Shown piece after piece: positions 47,555 through 56,816 of a DNA stretch of 64,000 nucleotides. The stretch's first letter is position 1; each line of letters starts with the position of its first letter. Source of the DNA: DATJLY01 sp035532935 (GTDB taxonomy: Bacteria; Pseudomonadota; Alphaproteobacteria; ATCC43930; CGMCC-115725); the NCBI GenBank assembly GCA_035532935.1, contig DATKQE010000085.1, positions 1 through 64,000 on the forward strand. The letters are read 5' to 3'. The notes beneath the pieces were generated by a model. It was given only the letters and a program-made list of their open reading frames with translations, searched no databases and was not told the DNA's origin. The position numbers were made by a program, and so were the translations under genes.

Positions 47555-48715
47555 ATGGAACCAGCAGCCAGCCATCCCGCGGGCGATTTCTATGCGAGCC
47601 TGCCGGTGTTCGACGGGTTCGACCGGATCATCGACCCGCTTCTCTACCGGCCCTTGCCCGAGGACTGGGGGCTCGGGCTCGCGGATATCGTCGGCTCGAC
47701 CGAGGCGATCGCGGCGGGCGGCTACAAGGCGGTGAACATGGCGGGGGCGGCGGTCATCAGCGCCGTGGCGAACGCGCTCGGCACGCGGCAATTCCCGTTC
47801 GTCTTCGGCGGCGACGGGGCGAGTTTCGCGGTCGCGCCGGACGGCGTCGAGCGCGCCCGCGCAGCGCTCGCGGCCGCGATCGCCTATGCGCGCGAGGAAC
47901 TGGCCCTGTCGCTGCGCGCGGCGATGGTGCCGGTGGCTTCGGTGCGCGCAGCGGGCCTCGACGCGCGGGTGGCCCGGTTCGCGCCGTCGCCGAACGTGAC
48001 CTATGCCATGTTCTCCGGCGGCGGCCTGGCCTGGGCCGAGCGCGCGATGAAGCGCGGCGAATTCGCGGTAGCGCCGGCCGCGCCCGGGACGCGCCCCGAC
48101 CTTGCCGGGCTGTCCTGCCGGTTCGAGCGCATTCCGGCGGCGCGCGGCATCATCCTGTCGCTGCTGGCCGTGCCGACCGGTCCCGATGCGCTGCCCGATT
48201 ATTGGGAGCTGATCGCGCGGCTGCTCGCGCTGGCCGCCGATCGCGACGCTGCCGGAACGCCGGTCACGCGCGCGTCGCTGCGCACGACATGGCCGCCCTC
48301 GGGCCTTGAGCTCGAGGCGCGGTCGCGGCACCGGCCCGGGCGTCCGCTGGGACTGGACCGGGCGCTGGTGGCGGCATGGACGCTGATCTCCTATCTGATC
48401 TTCCGCTGGCGCGTGCGGATCGGAGGCTTCTCGCCCCAGACCTATCTCACCGAGGTCGCCGCGAATTCGGATTTCCGGAAATACGACGACGGGCTGCGCA
48501 TGACGCTCGACTGTACCGCGGCGCTCGCCGGAAGGATCGAGGCGCTGCTCGACGGCGCGGCGCGGCGCGGCGTGGTGCGCTTCGGCCTCTATCGCCAGGA
48601 CGAGGCGCTGGTGACGTGCTTCACCCCGAGCGTGTTCGGCGAGCATTTCCATTTCGTTGACGGCGCTTCCGGCGGCTATGCCGCCGCGGCGCAGCAACTC
48701 GGCCGGCTTCGATAA
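47555..48715 (+). CDS. DUF3095 protein
   Basis: 386 residues. PEDWGLGLADIVGSTEAIAAGGYKAVNMAG and FPFVFGGDGASFAVAP resemble the core of nucleotide cyclase folds (ADIVGST and GGDG), as noted for the DUF3095 family. The second half includes TLISYLIFRWRVRIGGFSPQ and a C-terminal HFHFVDGASGGYAAAA. Activity is not known. It is transcribed away from the molybdopterin operon. Confidence 0.8.
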   Translation: MEPAASHPAGDFYASLPVFDGFDRIIDPLLYRPLPEDWGLGLADIVGSTEAIAAGGYKAVNMAGAAVISAVANALGTRQFPFVFGGDGASFAVAPDGVERARAALAAAIAYAREELALSLRAAMVPVASVRAAGLDARVARFAPSPNVTYAMFSGGGLAWAERAMKRGEFAVAPAAPGTRPDLAGLSCRFERIPAARGIILSLLAVPTGPDALPDYWELIARLLALAADRDAAGTPVTRASLRTTWPPSGLELEARSRHRPGRPLGLDRALVAAWTLISYLIFRWRVRIGGFSPQTYLTEVAANSDFRKYDDGLRMTLDCTAALAGRIEALLDGAARRGVVRFGLYRQDEALVTCFTPSVFGEHFHFVDGASGGYAAAAQQLGRLR

Positions 48716-48725
48716 CGCGCCGCCG

Positions 48726-49493
48726 TCACACGGCGGTGTAGCCGCCGTCGATCACGAGATCGGCGCCCGTCATGAACGAGGCCTCGTCGCTGGCGAGGAA
48801 CAAGGCGCCATTGGCGATCTCCTCGGGCTGGCCGAGCCGCCCCATCGGATGCAGCGGCACCAATGCCGCCCGCACCGCCTCGATCGTGCCGAGTCGCTTC
48901 AACAGCCGGTTGGTCTCGATTGCGCCGGGCGAGACCGTGTTGACCCGGATGTGCTCCTTCGCATGGTCGAGGGCCATCGACCGTGCGAGCTGGATCAGCG
49001 CCGCCTTGCTCGTGACATAAGCCGGCCGGCGCGGGACGGCGACCTGGCCCAGTTGCGAGGCGACGATGACGATGCTCCCGCCGCCCGCGGCACGGAGCTT
49101 CGGAATCCCGTATTTCGCCACCAGGAACACGCCGGTCAAATTGACCGCCAGCGCGCGGTTCCATTGCGCTTCGTCGAGTTCGACCGTATCGCCTAGCGGA
49201 TCGTCGTTCGCGGCGGTGTTGACCAGCACGTCGAGCTTGCCGAATTCGCGCGCCGCCCGATCGATCGCCGCGCTCACCTGGCGTGCATCGGCGACATCGC
49301 AGCCCACGGCGTCCGCCCGACCGCCCGCCTCGGTGATCGAAGCGGCGATGCGCTCGGCCGCATCGCGGTCGAGATCGGCGCACATCACGGCGGCGCCCTC
49401 TGCGCCAAATCGCCTGGCGATCGCGCCACCGATCCCGCCGCCGGCACCGGTAATGAATGCAGCCTTGTGATCGAGCCGTCCCATCCTCGTCAT
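48726..49493 (-). CDS. SDR family oxidoreductase
   Basis: 255 residues with a complete classical set: TGAGGGIGGAIARRFGAEG (cofactor), LVNTAANDDPLG in place of NNAG, Ser in IVIVASQLGQVA and YVTSK for YxxxK. C-terminus SDEASFMTGADLVIDGGYTAV is typical. The start overlaps the Rieske gene stop (ATGA), so the pair is translationally coupled, and this enzyme probably oxidises the product of the oxygenase or is part of the same pathway. Confidence 0.88.
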   Translation of the reverse strand: MTRMGRLDHKAAFITGAGGGIGGAIARRFGAEGAAVMCADLDRDAAERIAASITEAGGRADAVGCDVADARQVSAAIDRAAREFGKLDVLVNTAANDDPLGDTVELDEAQWNRALAVNLTGVFLVAKYGIPKLRAAGGGSIVIVASQLGQVAVPRRPAYVTSKAALIQLARSMALDHAKEHIRVNTVSPGAIETNRLLKRLGTIEAVRAALVPLHPMGRLGQPEEIANGALFLASDEASFMTGADLVIDGGYTAV

Positions 49494-50509
49494 CCTCGCG
49501 CATCGGCGGCGATGAGCGCTTCCATCAGGCGCCGTGCCTGAACGGTCGGCGCATCGGCGCTGACATCGACGCTCGCGGCGCCGGGAAAGGCTTCGATTGC
49601 GCGCTGCTGCGCCTCGACCATCGCCACATCCTCGAGGAAGGTGTTGCGGATCTCGCGCATGACCGCGGTCACGTGCTCGTCGTCGAGGCGAAAATTGCGC
49701 GACGAGGTCCAGAAATGATGGCTCGAGCGCTCGGTCTCGGGCGTGATCGCGTGCGAATTGTAGATGGTGATGCCATGCTCGCGGTGGCCTTCGAAGGCGC
49801 CGGTGCCCGGCTCCGCGATTCCAGTATCGAACGTGATCGCGGCGGGAGGATGGTAGGTCCACTTGATCCAAACGTCGGCGCTTGGATGCCGGTAATCGGC
49901 GATGCGGCGCATGATCGGCTGCGGATCGCTGTTCGCCATCTCGCGCGCGCCATGGAGTACCCGCTGCTCGCGTCTCACCTTGGGCGGCGTCGCGATGGCG
50001 CCGTCATTGGCGAGCGAGGTAGGGTGGACGAATTTCGAATGGGTCTGGTCGAGCTGAATGTCGATCAGCGCCTGGTAGTGGCACTTGACGTGGAAATAAT
50101 CGCCGATGCGGCGCCACGCCGGATCGGTATGCCAAAAGAGGTCGGGGATCAGCGTCGCGTCGGCCGATGCCGGATCGCCCATCCAGAGCCAGATCCAGCC
50201 GTGACGCTCGGTCGCGGGGTAACTTCGCACGCGCGCGCCCGGCGGCACAGAAGGCTGACTCGGCACAAGCACGCAAGCGCCGCTGCGGTCGTAGGTGAAG
50301 CCGTGATAGCCGCATTGCACGGTGCTGCCGACGAGCTTTCCTGCCGAGAGCGGCGCGTGGCGATGGCAGCAGCGATCCTCGAGCGCCGCCGCGCACCCGT
50401 CCTCGGTGCGGAAGAGAACCACGTTCTCGCCTAGGATGGTGCGTGCCAGGAGCTCCCGCCGGACCTCGTGATCCCACGCCACGACATACCAAGCGTTGCG
50501 GAGAAACAA
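49490..50509 (-). CDS. Rieske non-heme iron oxygenase, VanA-like
   Basis: 339 residues. Rieske centre: CxH in EDRCCHRHAPLS and CxxH in VQCGYHGFTYD. The mononuclear iron region has HYQALIDIQLDQTHSKFVHP with two His and the bridging Asp. I prefer the TTG start at 50509 because GGGAGGG precedes it and the protein then begins FLRNAWYVVAWDHEV, as in vanillate O-demethylase oxygenases; the frame is open farther upstream. It hydroxylates or demethylates an aromatic acid or related compound. A reductase partner is not adjacent. Confidence 0.88.
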   Translation of the reverse strand: MFLRNAWYVVAWDHEVRRELLARTILGENVVLFRTEDGCAAALEDRCCHRHAPLSAGKLVGSTVQCGYHGFTYDRSGACVLVPSQPSVPPGARVRSYPATERHGWIWLWMGDPASADATLIPDLFWHTDPAWRRIGDYFHVKCHYQALIDIQLDQTHSKFVHPTSLANDGAIATPPKVRREQRVLHGAREMANSDPQPIMRRIADYRHPSADVWIKWTYHPPAAITFDTGIAEPGTGAFEGHREHGITIYNSHAITPETERSSHHFWTSSRNFRLDDEHVTAVMREIRNTFLEDVAMVEAQQRAIEAFPGAASVDVSADAPTVQARRLMEALIAADARG

Positions 50510-50788
50510 TTCACCCTCCCGCGAATTTGTCGCGATCTTACCGGGGGCGCGGGCGGTTGCAACGTTACGCCAAAAATGCGATGGGTCTGCGACATCCCGC
50601 GTCAACGAGATCTGCCGATCCGTCGATCAAACCGGCATCGGGCAAGGGCAAAGAATGATTGCGACGCGACGCCCTTGATCTTCCCCCTGGCGGTGAAATC
50701 GCTCCCGCGATAAGTTCGCGCGGCCTGCATCGCAAGCGCGCCCGGGCGGGCGCGGCAGGCTCGATGACGCAAAGGGGAGAAAGGCCGC

Positions 50789-52033
50789 ATGCAACCGGTT
50801 CAGCTGTTCTGCTGGCACTTCATGGCCTACCCGTATCTGCCACCCGATTTCGACGAGCGCTACGACAGCGGCTGGGTCACGGTTCCGAACCATCTCTGGG
50901 ACCGCGAGCGCACCGACGGGCTCTACCAGGAATATATCGACCAGCTCGTCTATGCCGAGGATCTCGGCTTCGACGGCTTCGTGCTCAATGAGCACCACCA
51001 GAACATCTATGGCCTGATGCCGTCGCCCAACATCATCGCCTCGGCGCTGACGCAGCGCACCAAGCGCGGCAAGATCGTGGTCCTGGGCTCGCTCCTGCCG
51101 CTCTACCTCAATCCGCTGCGCATCGCCGAGGAATACGCGATGATCGATTCGATGAGCGGCGGGCGTCTCATCGCCGGCTTCGCCATGGGCGGCGGGCCCG
51201 AGGCGTTCAACTACAACATTCCGCAGCCGCAGGCGCGCGCCCGCTATTGGGAGGCGATCGATCTGGTGCAGCGCGCCTGGACCGAGGACGGCCCGTTCCG
51301 CCACGACGGGCCGCATTATCCGATGCGCTATGTCAACGTGTGGCCGCGGCCGCGCCAGCTGCCGCATCCGCCGATCTGGGTTCCCGGCGCGCTGTCGCTC
51401 GAGACCATGGAAGCCGTGGCCAAGCGCGGTCACTGCTATTTCCTGTCCTCGCGCACGCACGGAGCGGCGACGCGGCTCGCGGCGCGGCGCTTTGCCGGCA
51501 TCATCGAGCAGCATGGCGGCAAGTATCAGCCCTTCCGCATGGGCATCCTGCTCTCGGTCTACGTCTCCGAGACCGACGAGCAGGCCCGCGAAGAGGCGCG
51601 GGAAGGCGTGTGGTACTTCCTCAAATTCTGCCTCAAGGGGCATTTGCGGCGCGAAGGCAGGCCGCTGACGCAGGGTGCGGGCGTGCCCTCGACCTCGGTG
51701 CGCTCCTACGAGCATTTCCTCAAGAATGCGACGCTCGGCGGCAAGCAGTTGGGCGACATCGATAGCTGGGAGGAGCTCGATGCCGGCGGCTCGATCATCG
51801 CCGGCAGTCCCAAGACCGTGCGCGAGCGGCTGTGGTCGCTGATCGAGCAGGCCGGGGTCGGAAACCTGCTGATCCAGTTCCATTTCGGCAACATGCGCGC
51901 CGATCTCGCGCGCAAGAGCATGCGGCTCTTCGCGACCGAAGTGGCTCCGGCGCTGCGGCGCGATTCCGCCGCGCTGTTCGCGCACGATTATCCCGAGTTG
52001 GCCGACGTCCCGGTCGCCGGCGCGGCACAGTGA
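50789..52033 (+). CDS. LLM-class flavin-dependent monooxygenase
   Basis: 414 residues of the bacterial luciferase-like family. FVLNEHHQNIYGLMPSPNIIASALTQRT near the start, GRLIAGFAMGGGPEAFN in the middle, AGSPKTVRERLWSL near the end. Uses reduced FMN supplied by a separate reductase. Followed seven bases later by an alpha/beta hydrolase gene, which suggests an oxidation plus hydrolysis route. Divergent from the Rieske-SDR pair; the ~280-bp region between has no other feature that I can support. Confidence 0.87.
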   Translation: MQPVQLFCWHFMAYPYLPPDFDERYDSGWVTVPNHLWDRERTDGLYQEYIDQLVYAEDLGFDGFVLNEHHQNIYGLMPSPNIIASALTQRTKRGKIVVLGSLLPLYLNPLRIAEEYAMIDSMSGGRLIAGFAMGGGPEAFNYNIPQPQARARYWEAIDLVQRAWTEDGPFRHDGPHYPMRYVNVWPRPRQLPHPPIWVPGALSLETMEAVAKRGHCYFLSSRTHGAATRLAARRFAGIIEQHGGKYQPFRMGILLSVYVSETDEQAREEAREGVWYFLKFCLKGHLRREGRPLTQGAGVPSTSVRSYEHFLKNATLGGKQLGDIDSWEELDAGGSIIAGSPKTVRERLWSLIEQAGVGNLLIQFHFGNMRADLARKSMRLFATEVAPALRRDSAALFAHDYPELADVPVAGAAQ

Positions 52034-52040
52034 GGCGACA

Positions 52041-53018
52041 ATGCCAACCCGCACCCTGACCGTCGCCGGCCACGCCGTCGAAATCGCCGAGACCGGGAAC
52101 GGACCGGCGCTCGTCTATCTGCACGGCCTTGCCGATGTGCATGGCGCCGCGCCCGCGTTCCTGCCGTTCCACGACACCTTGGCGCGGTCCTTCCGCGTCA
52201 TCGCGCCGGCGCATCCATGCTGCGCCGGCTCGGACGAGGACGAGGACATCGAGACCATCGACGATCTCGCCTTCCGCTATATCGAAACGCTGGATGCCTT
52301 GGGGCTCTCCAAGGTCGCCCTTGCCGGCGCCTGCGTCGGCGGCTGGATCGCGGCCGAGCTTGCCGTCCGCCATCCCGAACGCGTCGCCAGCCTCGTGCTG
52401 ATCGGGGCCTCGGGGCTCCAGCTTCCCGATGCGCCGATCGGCGACATCTTCTGGGAGGCGCAACCCAAGAACGGCAGCGACTACTCCGGCCTGCGCCGCC
52501 TCCTCTTTGCCGATACGCAGGCGGCAGCGGCGACCACGCTCTTCCCCGACGGGCGCGATAATGTCGAGCGCGAGCTGGCCCGCTACAAGACCATGCGCTT
52601 TGCCTCGCGCATCGGCTTCAATCCGCCCTATTTCTTCAATCGCCTGCTGCGCCGGCGCCTGCATCGCTATACCGGACCGGCGCTGCTGCTCTGGGGCGAG
52701 CATGATCGCATGGTCCCGCGCGCGCATGGCGAGGCCTATGCCGCCGGGCTCGGCAAGGCGAAGCTCCACATCATCGCCGGCGCAGGCCACAGCCCGCATG
52801 TCGAACGGCCGGACGAGACCGCGGCCGCGATCCGTGCCTTCCTCAAGCCGGCGGCGCCAGCGCGCAAGGCGGCCGCGCCGCCGAAACGGCCCAAGGCCAA
52901 AGTGAAGGCAAAAGCAAAGGCAAAAGCCGCGGCGCGGCCCATCACCCGCCCCGTCACGCGCAAGGCTCCTGCCAAGGCGCGGCCGCGAAAGAGCGGACGC
53001 AAGGCGGCGCGGCGTTAG
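52041..53018 (+). CDS. Alpha/beta hydrolase with Cys nucleophile and histone H1-like tail
   Basis: 325 residues. Residues 1-270 are an alpha/beta hydrolase: oxyanion region LVYLHGLADVHG, nucleophile elbow GACVGGW (Cys where most have Ser), acid in LLLWGEHDRMVP and His in IAGAGHSPHVERPDE. Residues ~273-325 are Lys/Ala/Pro/Arg-rich (PKAKVKAKAKAKAAARP, then RKSGRKAARR), like bacterial histone H1-like tails. The tail is in the same frame with no stop or frameshift. It follows the LLM gene by seven bases. Confidence 0.83.
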   Translation: MPTRTLTVAGHAVEIAETGNGPALVYLHGLADVHGAAPAFLPFHDTLARSFRVIAPAHPCCAGSDEDEDIETIDDLAFRYIETLDALGLSKVALAGACVGGWIAAELAVRHPERVASLVLIGASGLQLPDAPIGDIFWEAQPKNGSDYSGLRRLLFADTQAAAATTLFPDGRDNVERELARYKTMRFASRIGFNPPYFFNRLLRRRLHRYTGPALLLWGEHDRMVPRAHGEAYAAGLGKAKLHIIAGAGHSPHVERPDETAAAIRAFLKPAAPARKAAAPPKRPKAKVKAKAKAKAAARPITRPVTRKAPAKARPRKSGRKAARR

Positions 53019-53064
53019 CGCGGGGGGCGGCTCCGCGCCGGCCGGCGCCGCGTACCCGTCGCCG

Positions 53065-54342
53065 TCAGCGGCGCTCGAGGACCGGTAGAATGGCCTTGTC
53101 GATCCGGTCGGGGTCGATCCGGTCGGGCGCGACGGCTTGTTGCGCGCGCGAGCGCTCGGCGGCGGTGGCAAGCGAGCTGACTGGGGCGCGCGCGGCGCCG
53201 GTGGTCGCGCGCGCGATGTCGGCGACGCGTTCCGGCGCCGCCGGGGGGCTGATGAAAAACCCTTGCGCCGCGTCCGCGCCGAGCCGCGTGAGCGACGCAA
53301 GAATAGCAGCCGTTTCAACGCCTTCAGCGACGACGCTCAGCCCCAGCTTTTGCGCCAGGCCGATCACCGCCTCGACGATCACCTGGCTGTCCGGGTCGCG
53401 GTTCATCTGCATGACGAACGACTTGTCGATCTTGAGTTCGGAAAAGGGCAGGCGGCGTAGCTGCACCAGCGAGGAATAGCCCGTCCCGAAATCGTCGATG
53501 GCGAGGCGGAAGCCCTTGATGCACAGCCGGGTCAGGATATCCATGGTCTGCGCCGGGTCGCCCATGGCGGCCGATTCCGTCAGCTCGATCATGAGCGCTT
53601 CCGGTGGCAGCCCGGCGGCGGCGCAGCGCGCGCCGATCACGTCGGGCAGTTCGAGGCTCTCGAGGTTTCGGGCCGAGATATTGATCGCGACCTCGAGCGC
53701 GAGGCCGTCGCGGCGCCACGCCGCCGCCTGGGCGACGGCGGCGTTGATTACCCATTCCGTCAAGGCGTGAATGGCGCCACTCTGCTCGGCCAGCGGAATG
53801 AATTGGTCGGGCGCGATCATCCCGCGCGTCGGGTGCCGCCATCGCACCAGCGCCTCGGCGCCGACCACCTGTCCGCTGCGGCATTCGATCTTGGGCTGGT
53901 ATTCGAGCACGAGGTCGTTGTTGGCGATTGCATGGGCGAGCGCGCCGGCCATGAGCGGTTTCTCGACCTCGCGCAGCTGTTCCAGCCGCTCCTTGAGATG
54001 TTGCGCGCGAATCGGCTTGGAGAGCGTTCCGGCAATGGCCAATCCGCGCTCCGCCGCAAGCCGTCGCGCGGTATCGAGCACCTTCGCGTCGACGCCGCTG
54101 GCGATGAGGACGCGGGCCCGGACCCGGGCATCGCCGAGACCGCGCAGCAGCTCGACCCCGTCCGCACCCGGCATGTTGAGGTCCATGACGATGACGGACG
54201 GATTCTACGACCGCACCCGCTCCATGAACACGGTGGCATCGCCGGTGGCCAGGGTCTCGAACCCCGCGGCTTCGCCAACGCGGCGGACATAGTTCCGGAA
54301 TCCGCTGTCGTCATCAATGATCAGCAAGCGATCTTCTAGCAT
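53065..54342 (-). pseudogene. REC-EAL protein interrupted by an amber codon
   Basis: 426 codons in one frame. REC domain first: RLLIIDDDSGFRNYV, then VIVMDLNMPGADGVELL, with the phospho-Asp in MDLNMPG. Codon 46 (54207-54205) is TAG between FMERVRS and NPSVIVMD. The EAL domain is intact: EALVRWRHP, AINISARNLE, ELTESAAM, LAIDDFGTGYSS, LKIDKSF and AEGVET. The whole gene would be a c-di-GMP phosphodiesterase controlled by phosphorylation. Either the stop inactivates it, it is read through, or the distal part restarts (ATG at 54186). Confidence 0.83.
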
Positions 54343-54486
54343 GACGTTTCTCCCGGGCCGCCGCCCAATCGATTGCCGGCGCCGATGGGCCGGGGCACTT
54401 GCGCACAGTGTGACCGAATTCCCACCGGGCGCCTGGCGCCACGGTCGCTGTCTGGCGATGCCGTCTTGTCTGACAATGCGCATACC

Positions 54487-54504
54487 TCAGTTGTTAACAA
54501 CTGA
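54487..54504. promoter_or_regulatory. 18-bp perfect palindrome between REC genes
   Basis: TCAGTTGTTAACAACTGA is perfectly self-complementary. It lies in the AT-richer 405-bp region 54343-54747 between the divergent REC-EAL and REC genes, which holds no other feature I can support. A dimeric regulator could act on both genes. Confidence 0.55.
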
Positions 54505-54747
54505 TGGTTGAAGGCAACGATAGCCTAGAATTCCCTCTATCAAAATAGAAAAGTTATTAAGAAATCGATACCTTAATACCCGGTGCCGCGCGCCGGGATT
54601 GGCCTCCGCAGGGAGAGGGATCGACGGCGTCATCCACCCTGATGTGGCGTGCTGCCGGTAAGGTGACGGGCACCGCCGCGCGGTCTCGCTCGCCATGGCA
54701 CGCGGATTGCTTGAACGCTTCCGACACAAGCATCCGAGACGCGGGCG

Positions 54748-55167
54748 ATGGCAACGAAGCGCATTCTCGTCGTTGATGACGATCCTTCGGTCCTCGAATT
54801 GGTGGCTCGGGCGCTTGCAGCCGCGGATATGCAGGTCACGACGGCGCGCCGCGTCGCAGTGGCGCGGGCAATCCTGTCGCGGGAGCATTTCGACCTGATC
54901 CTGACCGATGCAAGGATGCCCGGCGAAACCGGGCTCGAATTCGCGGAAATGACGCGCGCGCTCGGCATTGCCACCATCGTCATGAGCGGCGAACCCGAAT
55001 GGAACACCGCGCATGGGATGAAGGCGCAGAACTATCTCGCAAAACCGTTTGATATCGCGCGGCTTCTGGCGGTGGTTGCGGCGCTGGACGGCGACGGCCC
55101 GACCGAGGCCGATGCGGAGCTCGTGCTCGGCGGCCGGCGGCCGCAAGGCGGCACTTTCCGTCCTTGA
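54748..55167 (+). CDS. Single-domain response regulator
   Basis: 139 residues, REC domain only: acidic pair in ILVVDDDPSVLEL, phospho-Asp in LILTDARMPGETG, Thr/Ser switch in ATIVMSGEPEW and Lys in YLAKPFDIARL. The C-terminal ~20 residues are unstructured and have no output domain. No histidine kinase gene is adjacent. It is divergent from the interrupted REC-EAL gene, which shares the regulatory region. Confidence 0.88.
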   Translation: MATKRILVVDDDPSVLELVARALAAADMQVTTARRVAVARAILSREHFDLILTDARMPGETGLEFAEMTRALGIATIVMSGEPEWNTAHGMKAQNYLAKPFDIARLLAVVAALDGDGPTEADAELVLGGRRPQGGTFRP

Positions 55168-55199
55168 TGGTCGTCTGGATTCGGCGCTGTGACGAAATA

Positions 55200-55228
55200 T
55201 TGACGTTCGATCTGGTTACGGCTAAATT
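55200..55228 (+). promoter_or_regulatory. Sigma-70 promoter for the small gene at 55261
   Basis: -35 TTGACG (55200-55205), 17-bp spacer, -10 TAAATT (55223-55228), giving a leader of about 26 bases before the ATG at 55261. Confidence 0.65.
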
Positions 55229-55260
55229 GCTGCACTGCAAAATGAGTTCGCAGGTGCAGC

Positions 55261-55449
55261 ATGAAACCGGGGGATCACGTCGTCTATGTCGGACCCGACC
55301 CGATTTTCCGCGACCTCAGAGGAATTCTGGTCGAGACCGAAGATCGCGCCACCCGCAAGCCGCAATGGCACTTCCAACCGGAGAGCAACGCGATCCGGCC
55401 GGTGCCTTGTCTGGCCGAGCATGTCCGCGTCATCCGCTCTGGCGCATAG
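55261..55449 (+). CDS. Small protein of unknown function
   Basis: 62 residues: MKPGDHVVYVGPDPIFRDLR, then LVETEDRATRKPQWHFQPES and PCLAEHVRVIRSGA. The beta-rich start (GDHVVYVG) resembles small SH3-like barrels but no family is assigned. The well-formed promoter upstream supports it being real. Confidence 0.55.
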   Translation: MKPGDHVVYVGPDPIFRDLRGILVETEDRATRKPQWHFQPESNAIRPVPCLAEHVRVIRSGA

Positions 55450-55500
55450 AATTTTGGCATCGCTGCCCATGCAGTGATCATTGCGGGACGCATTTGCGAT

Positions 55501-56154
55501 TCAGAATTCCATCTCCAACTCGTCGATCTCCTCCGTCTCCTGCCGGGCTGCGGCGACCCACTCGACCATCTCCGGCATCGCCATGATGCGCTGGCAATAA
55601 GCGGTGCAGACGTCATCGAGCGTCACGTCATAGGTGAGGAACCGGGTGACGACGGGGGCGTACATCGCGTCGGCCATGGTGCGTTCGGCAAAGAGATAAG
55701 GTCCGCCATAGGTCGCCAGGCACTCGTGCCAGATCGTCACGATGCGCTCGATATCCGCCTCTGCGCGCGACCACACCTTGAAGTGCAGGAAATGGCCCTT
55801 GAGGTTCATCGGCAGGGCCGAACGCAGTGCGGAAAACCCCGAATGCATCTCGCCGCAGATCGCCCGGCAATGCGCGCGTGCGGCGCGGTTGGCCGGGAGG
55901 AGCCGCGCCTTCGGGCGCAGTTCGTTGAGATATTCGGCGATTGCGAGCGTATCCCATACCGACACCTCGTCATGGGTCAGGCACGGGACGCGGATCGACG
56001 GCGACAGCAGCAGCATCTCGGCCCGGATCTCGGGATCGTCCGGCGGCACGGTCTTTTCGGCGAAAGCGAGGCCGGCGAATTTCGCCAGCAGCCAGCCGCG
56101 CAGCGACCAGGATGAATAGTTCTTGCTGCTGATGGTCAGCGTGGCCTCGGGCAT
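55501..56154 (-). CDS. Glutathione S-transferase family protein
   Basis: 217 residues. N-terminal thioredoxin-like domain: LTISSKNYSSWSLRGWLLAKFAG (Tyr/Ser near residue 13-15 at the glutathione site), IRVPCLTHDEVSVWDTLAIAEYL with the cis-Pro in RVPCL and the SNAIL-type motif as DTLAI. The C-terminal all-alpha domain contains TMADAMYAPVVTRFL. It is cytoplasmic. It begins where a truncated phaZ begins on the other strand, so its promoter region was probably formed by the same deletion. Confidence 0.87.
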   Translation of the reverse strand: MPEATLTISSKNYSSWSLRGWLLAKFAGLAFAEKTVPPDDPEIRAEMLLLSPSIRVPCLTHDEVSVWDTLAIAEYLNELRPKARLLPANRAARAHCRAICGEMHSGFSALRSALPMNLKGHFLHFKVWSRAEADIERIVTIWHECLATYGGPYLFAERTMADAMYAPVVTRFLTYDVTLDDVCTAYCQRIMAMPEMVEWVAAARQETEEIDELEMEF

Positions 56155-56159
56155 GGGCG

Positions 56160-56753
56160 CGCATCAACCCGACTAAGGTCAACGCCTTCGCCACCGCCCG
56201 CCCGATCGCGTGGTTCGAGCGGAACCTGATCGGCGTCGTGCCGCAAGGCTTCAAGGGCGCGATGCGCCGCGTCTATCCCGGCTTCCTCCAGCTCGGCGCC
56301 TTCGTGGGCATGAACGCGACGCGGCACCTGAAGTCGCTTCACGACCTCTATCAGCACCGCGTCGCCGGCGATGCGGCGAAGGCCGAGGCGACGTGGACTT
56401 TCTACGACGAGTATTTCACCGTGATGGACCTGCCCGCCGAATTCTATCTCGAGACCGTGCGAACGGTGTTCCAGAACCACGACATCGCCTGCGGCGCGCT
56501 GCGCTGGCGCGGGCGCCGGGTCGATCCCGGGGCGATCCGGCGGATACAGCTGCTCACCGTCGAAGGCGAGCGCGACGATATCTGTTCGGTCGGACAGACG
56601 CTCGCCGCGCACGATCTGTGTACGCGTCTGCGGCCTTACATGAAGCGGCACTACGTGCAGACCGGCGTCGGACATTACGGCGTCTTCAGCGGGCGCCGCT
56701 GGAGCCGCGAGATCTATCCCCTCGTGCGCGACGTCATCCACGCCAGCGCCTGA
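56160..56753 (+). pseudogene. phaZ: C-terminal half of an intracellular PHB depolymerase
   Basis: About 197 codons matching the C-terminal half of PhaZ: RINPTKVNAFATARPIAWFE, RRVYPGFLQLGAFVGMN, FYDEYFTVMDLPAEFYLETV, RRIQLLTVEGERDDICSVGQ and GVGHYGVFSGRRWSREIYP. Complete PhaZ has about 400 residues; the N-terminal half with the nucleophile Cys/Ser is missing and the match begins six bases from the divergent GST start. Acid and His of the triad remain (EGERDD and GVGHYG). Most likely inactive. Confidence 0.85.
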
Positions 56754-56816
56754 GCGCAGCCCGGCGGCCGCAGCGCGTATCGCGCCGCGGCCGCGGGCGC
56801 CCCTATCCCGCCCCCC

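Noticed and set aside
54205..54207. TAG read as pyrrolysine
   Set aside because: No pyl genes are seen and the family has no such residue; a plain nonsense mutation is simpler.
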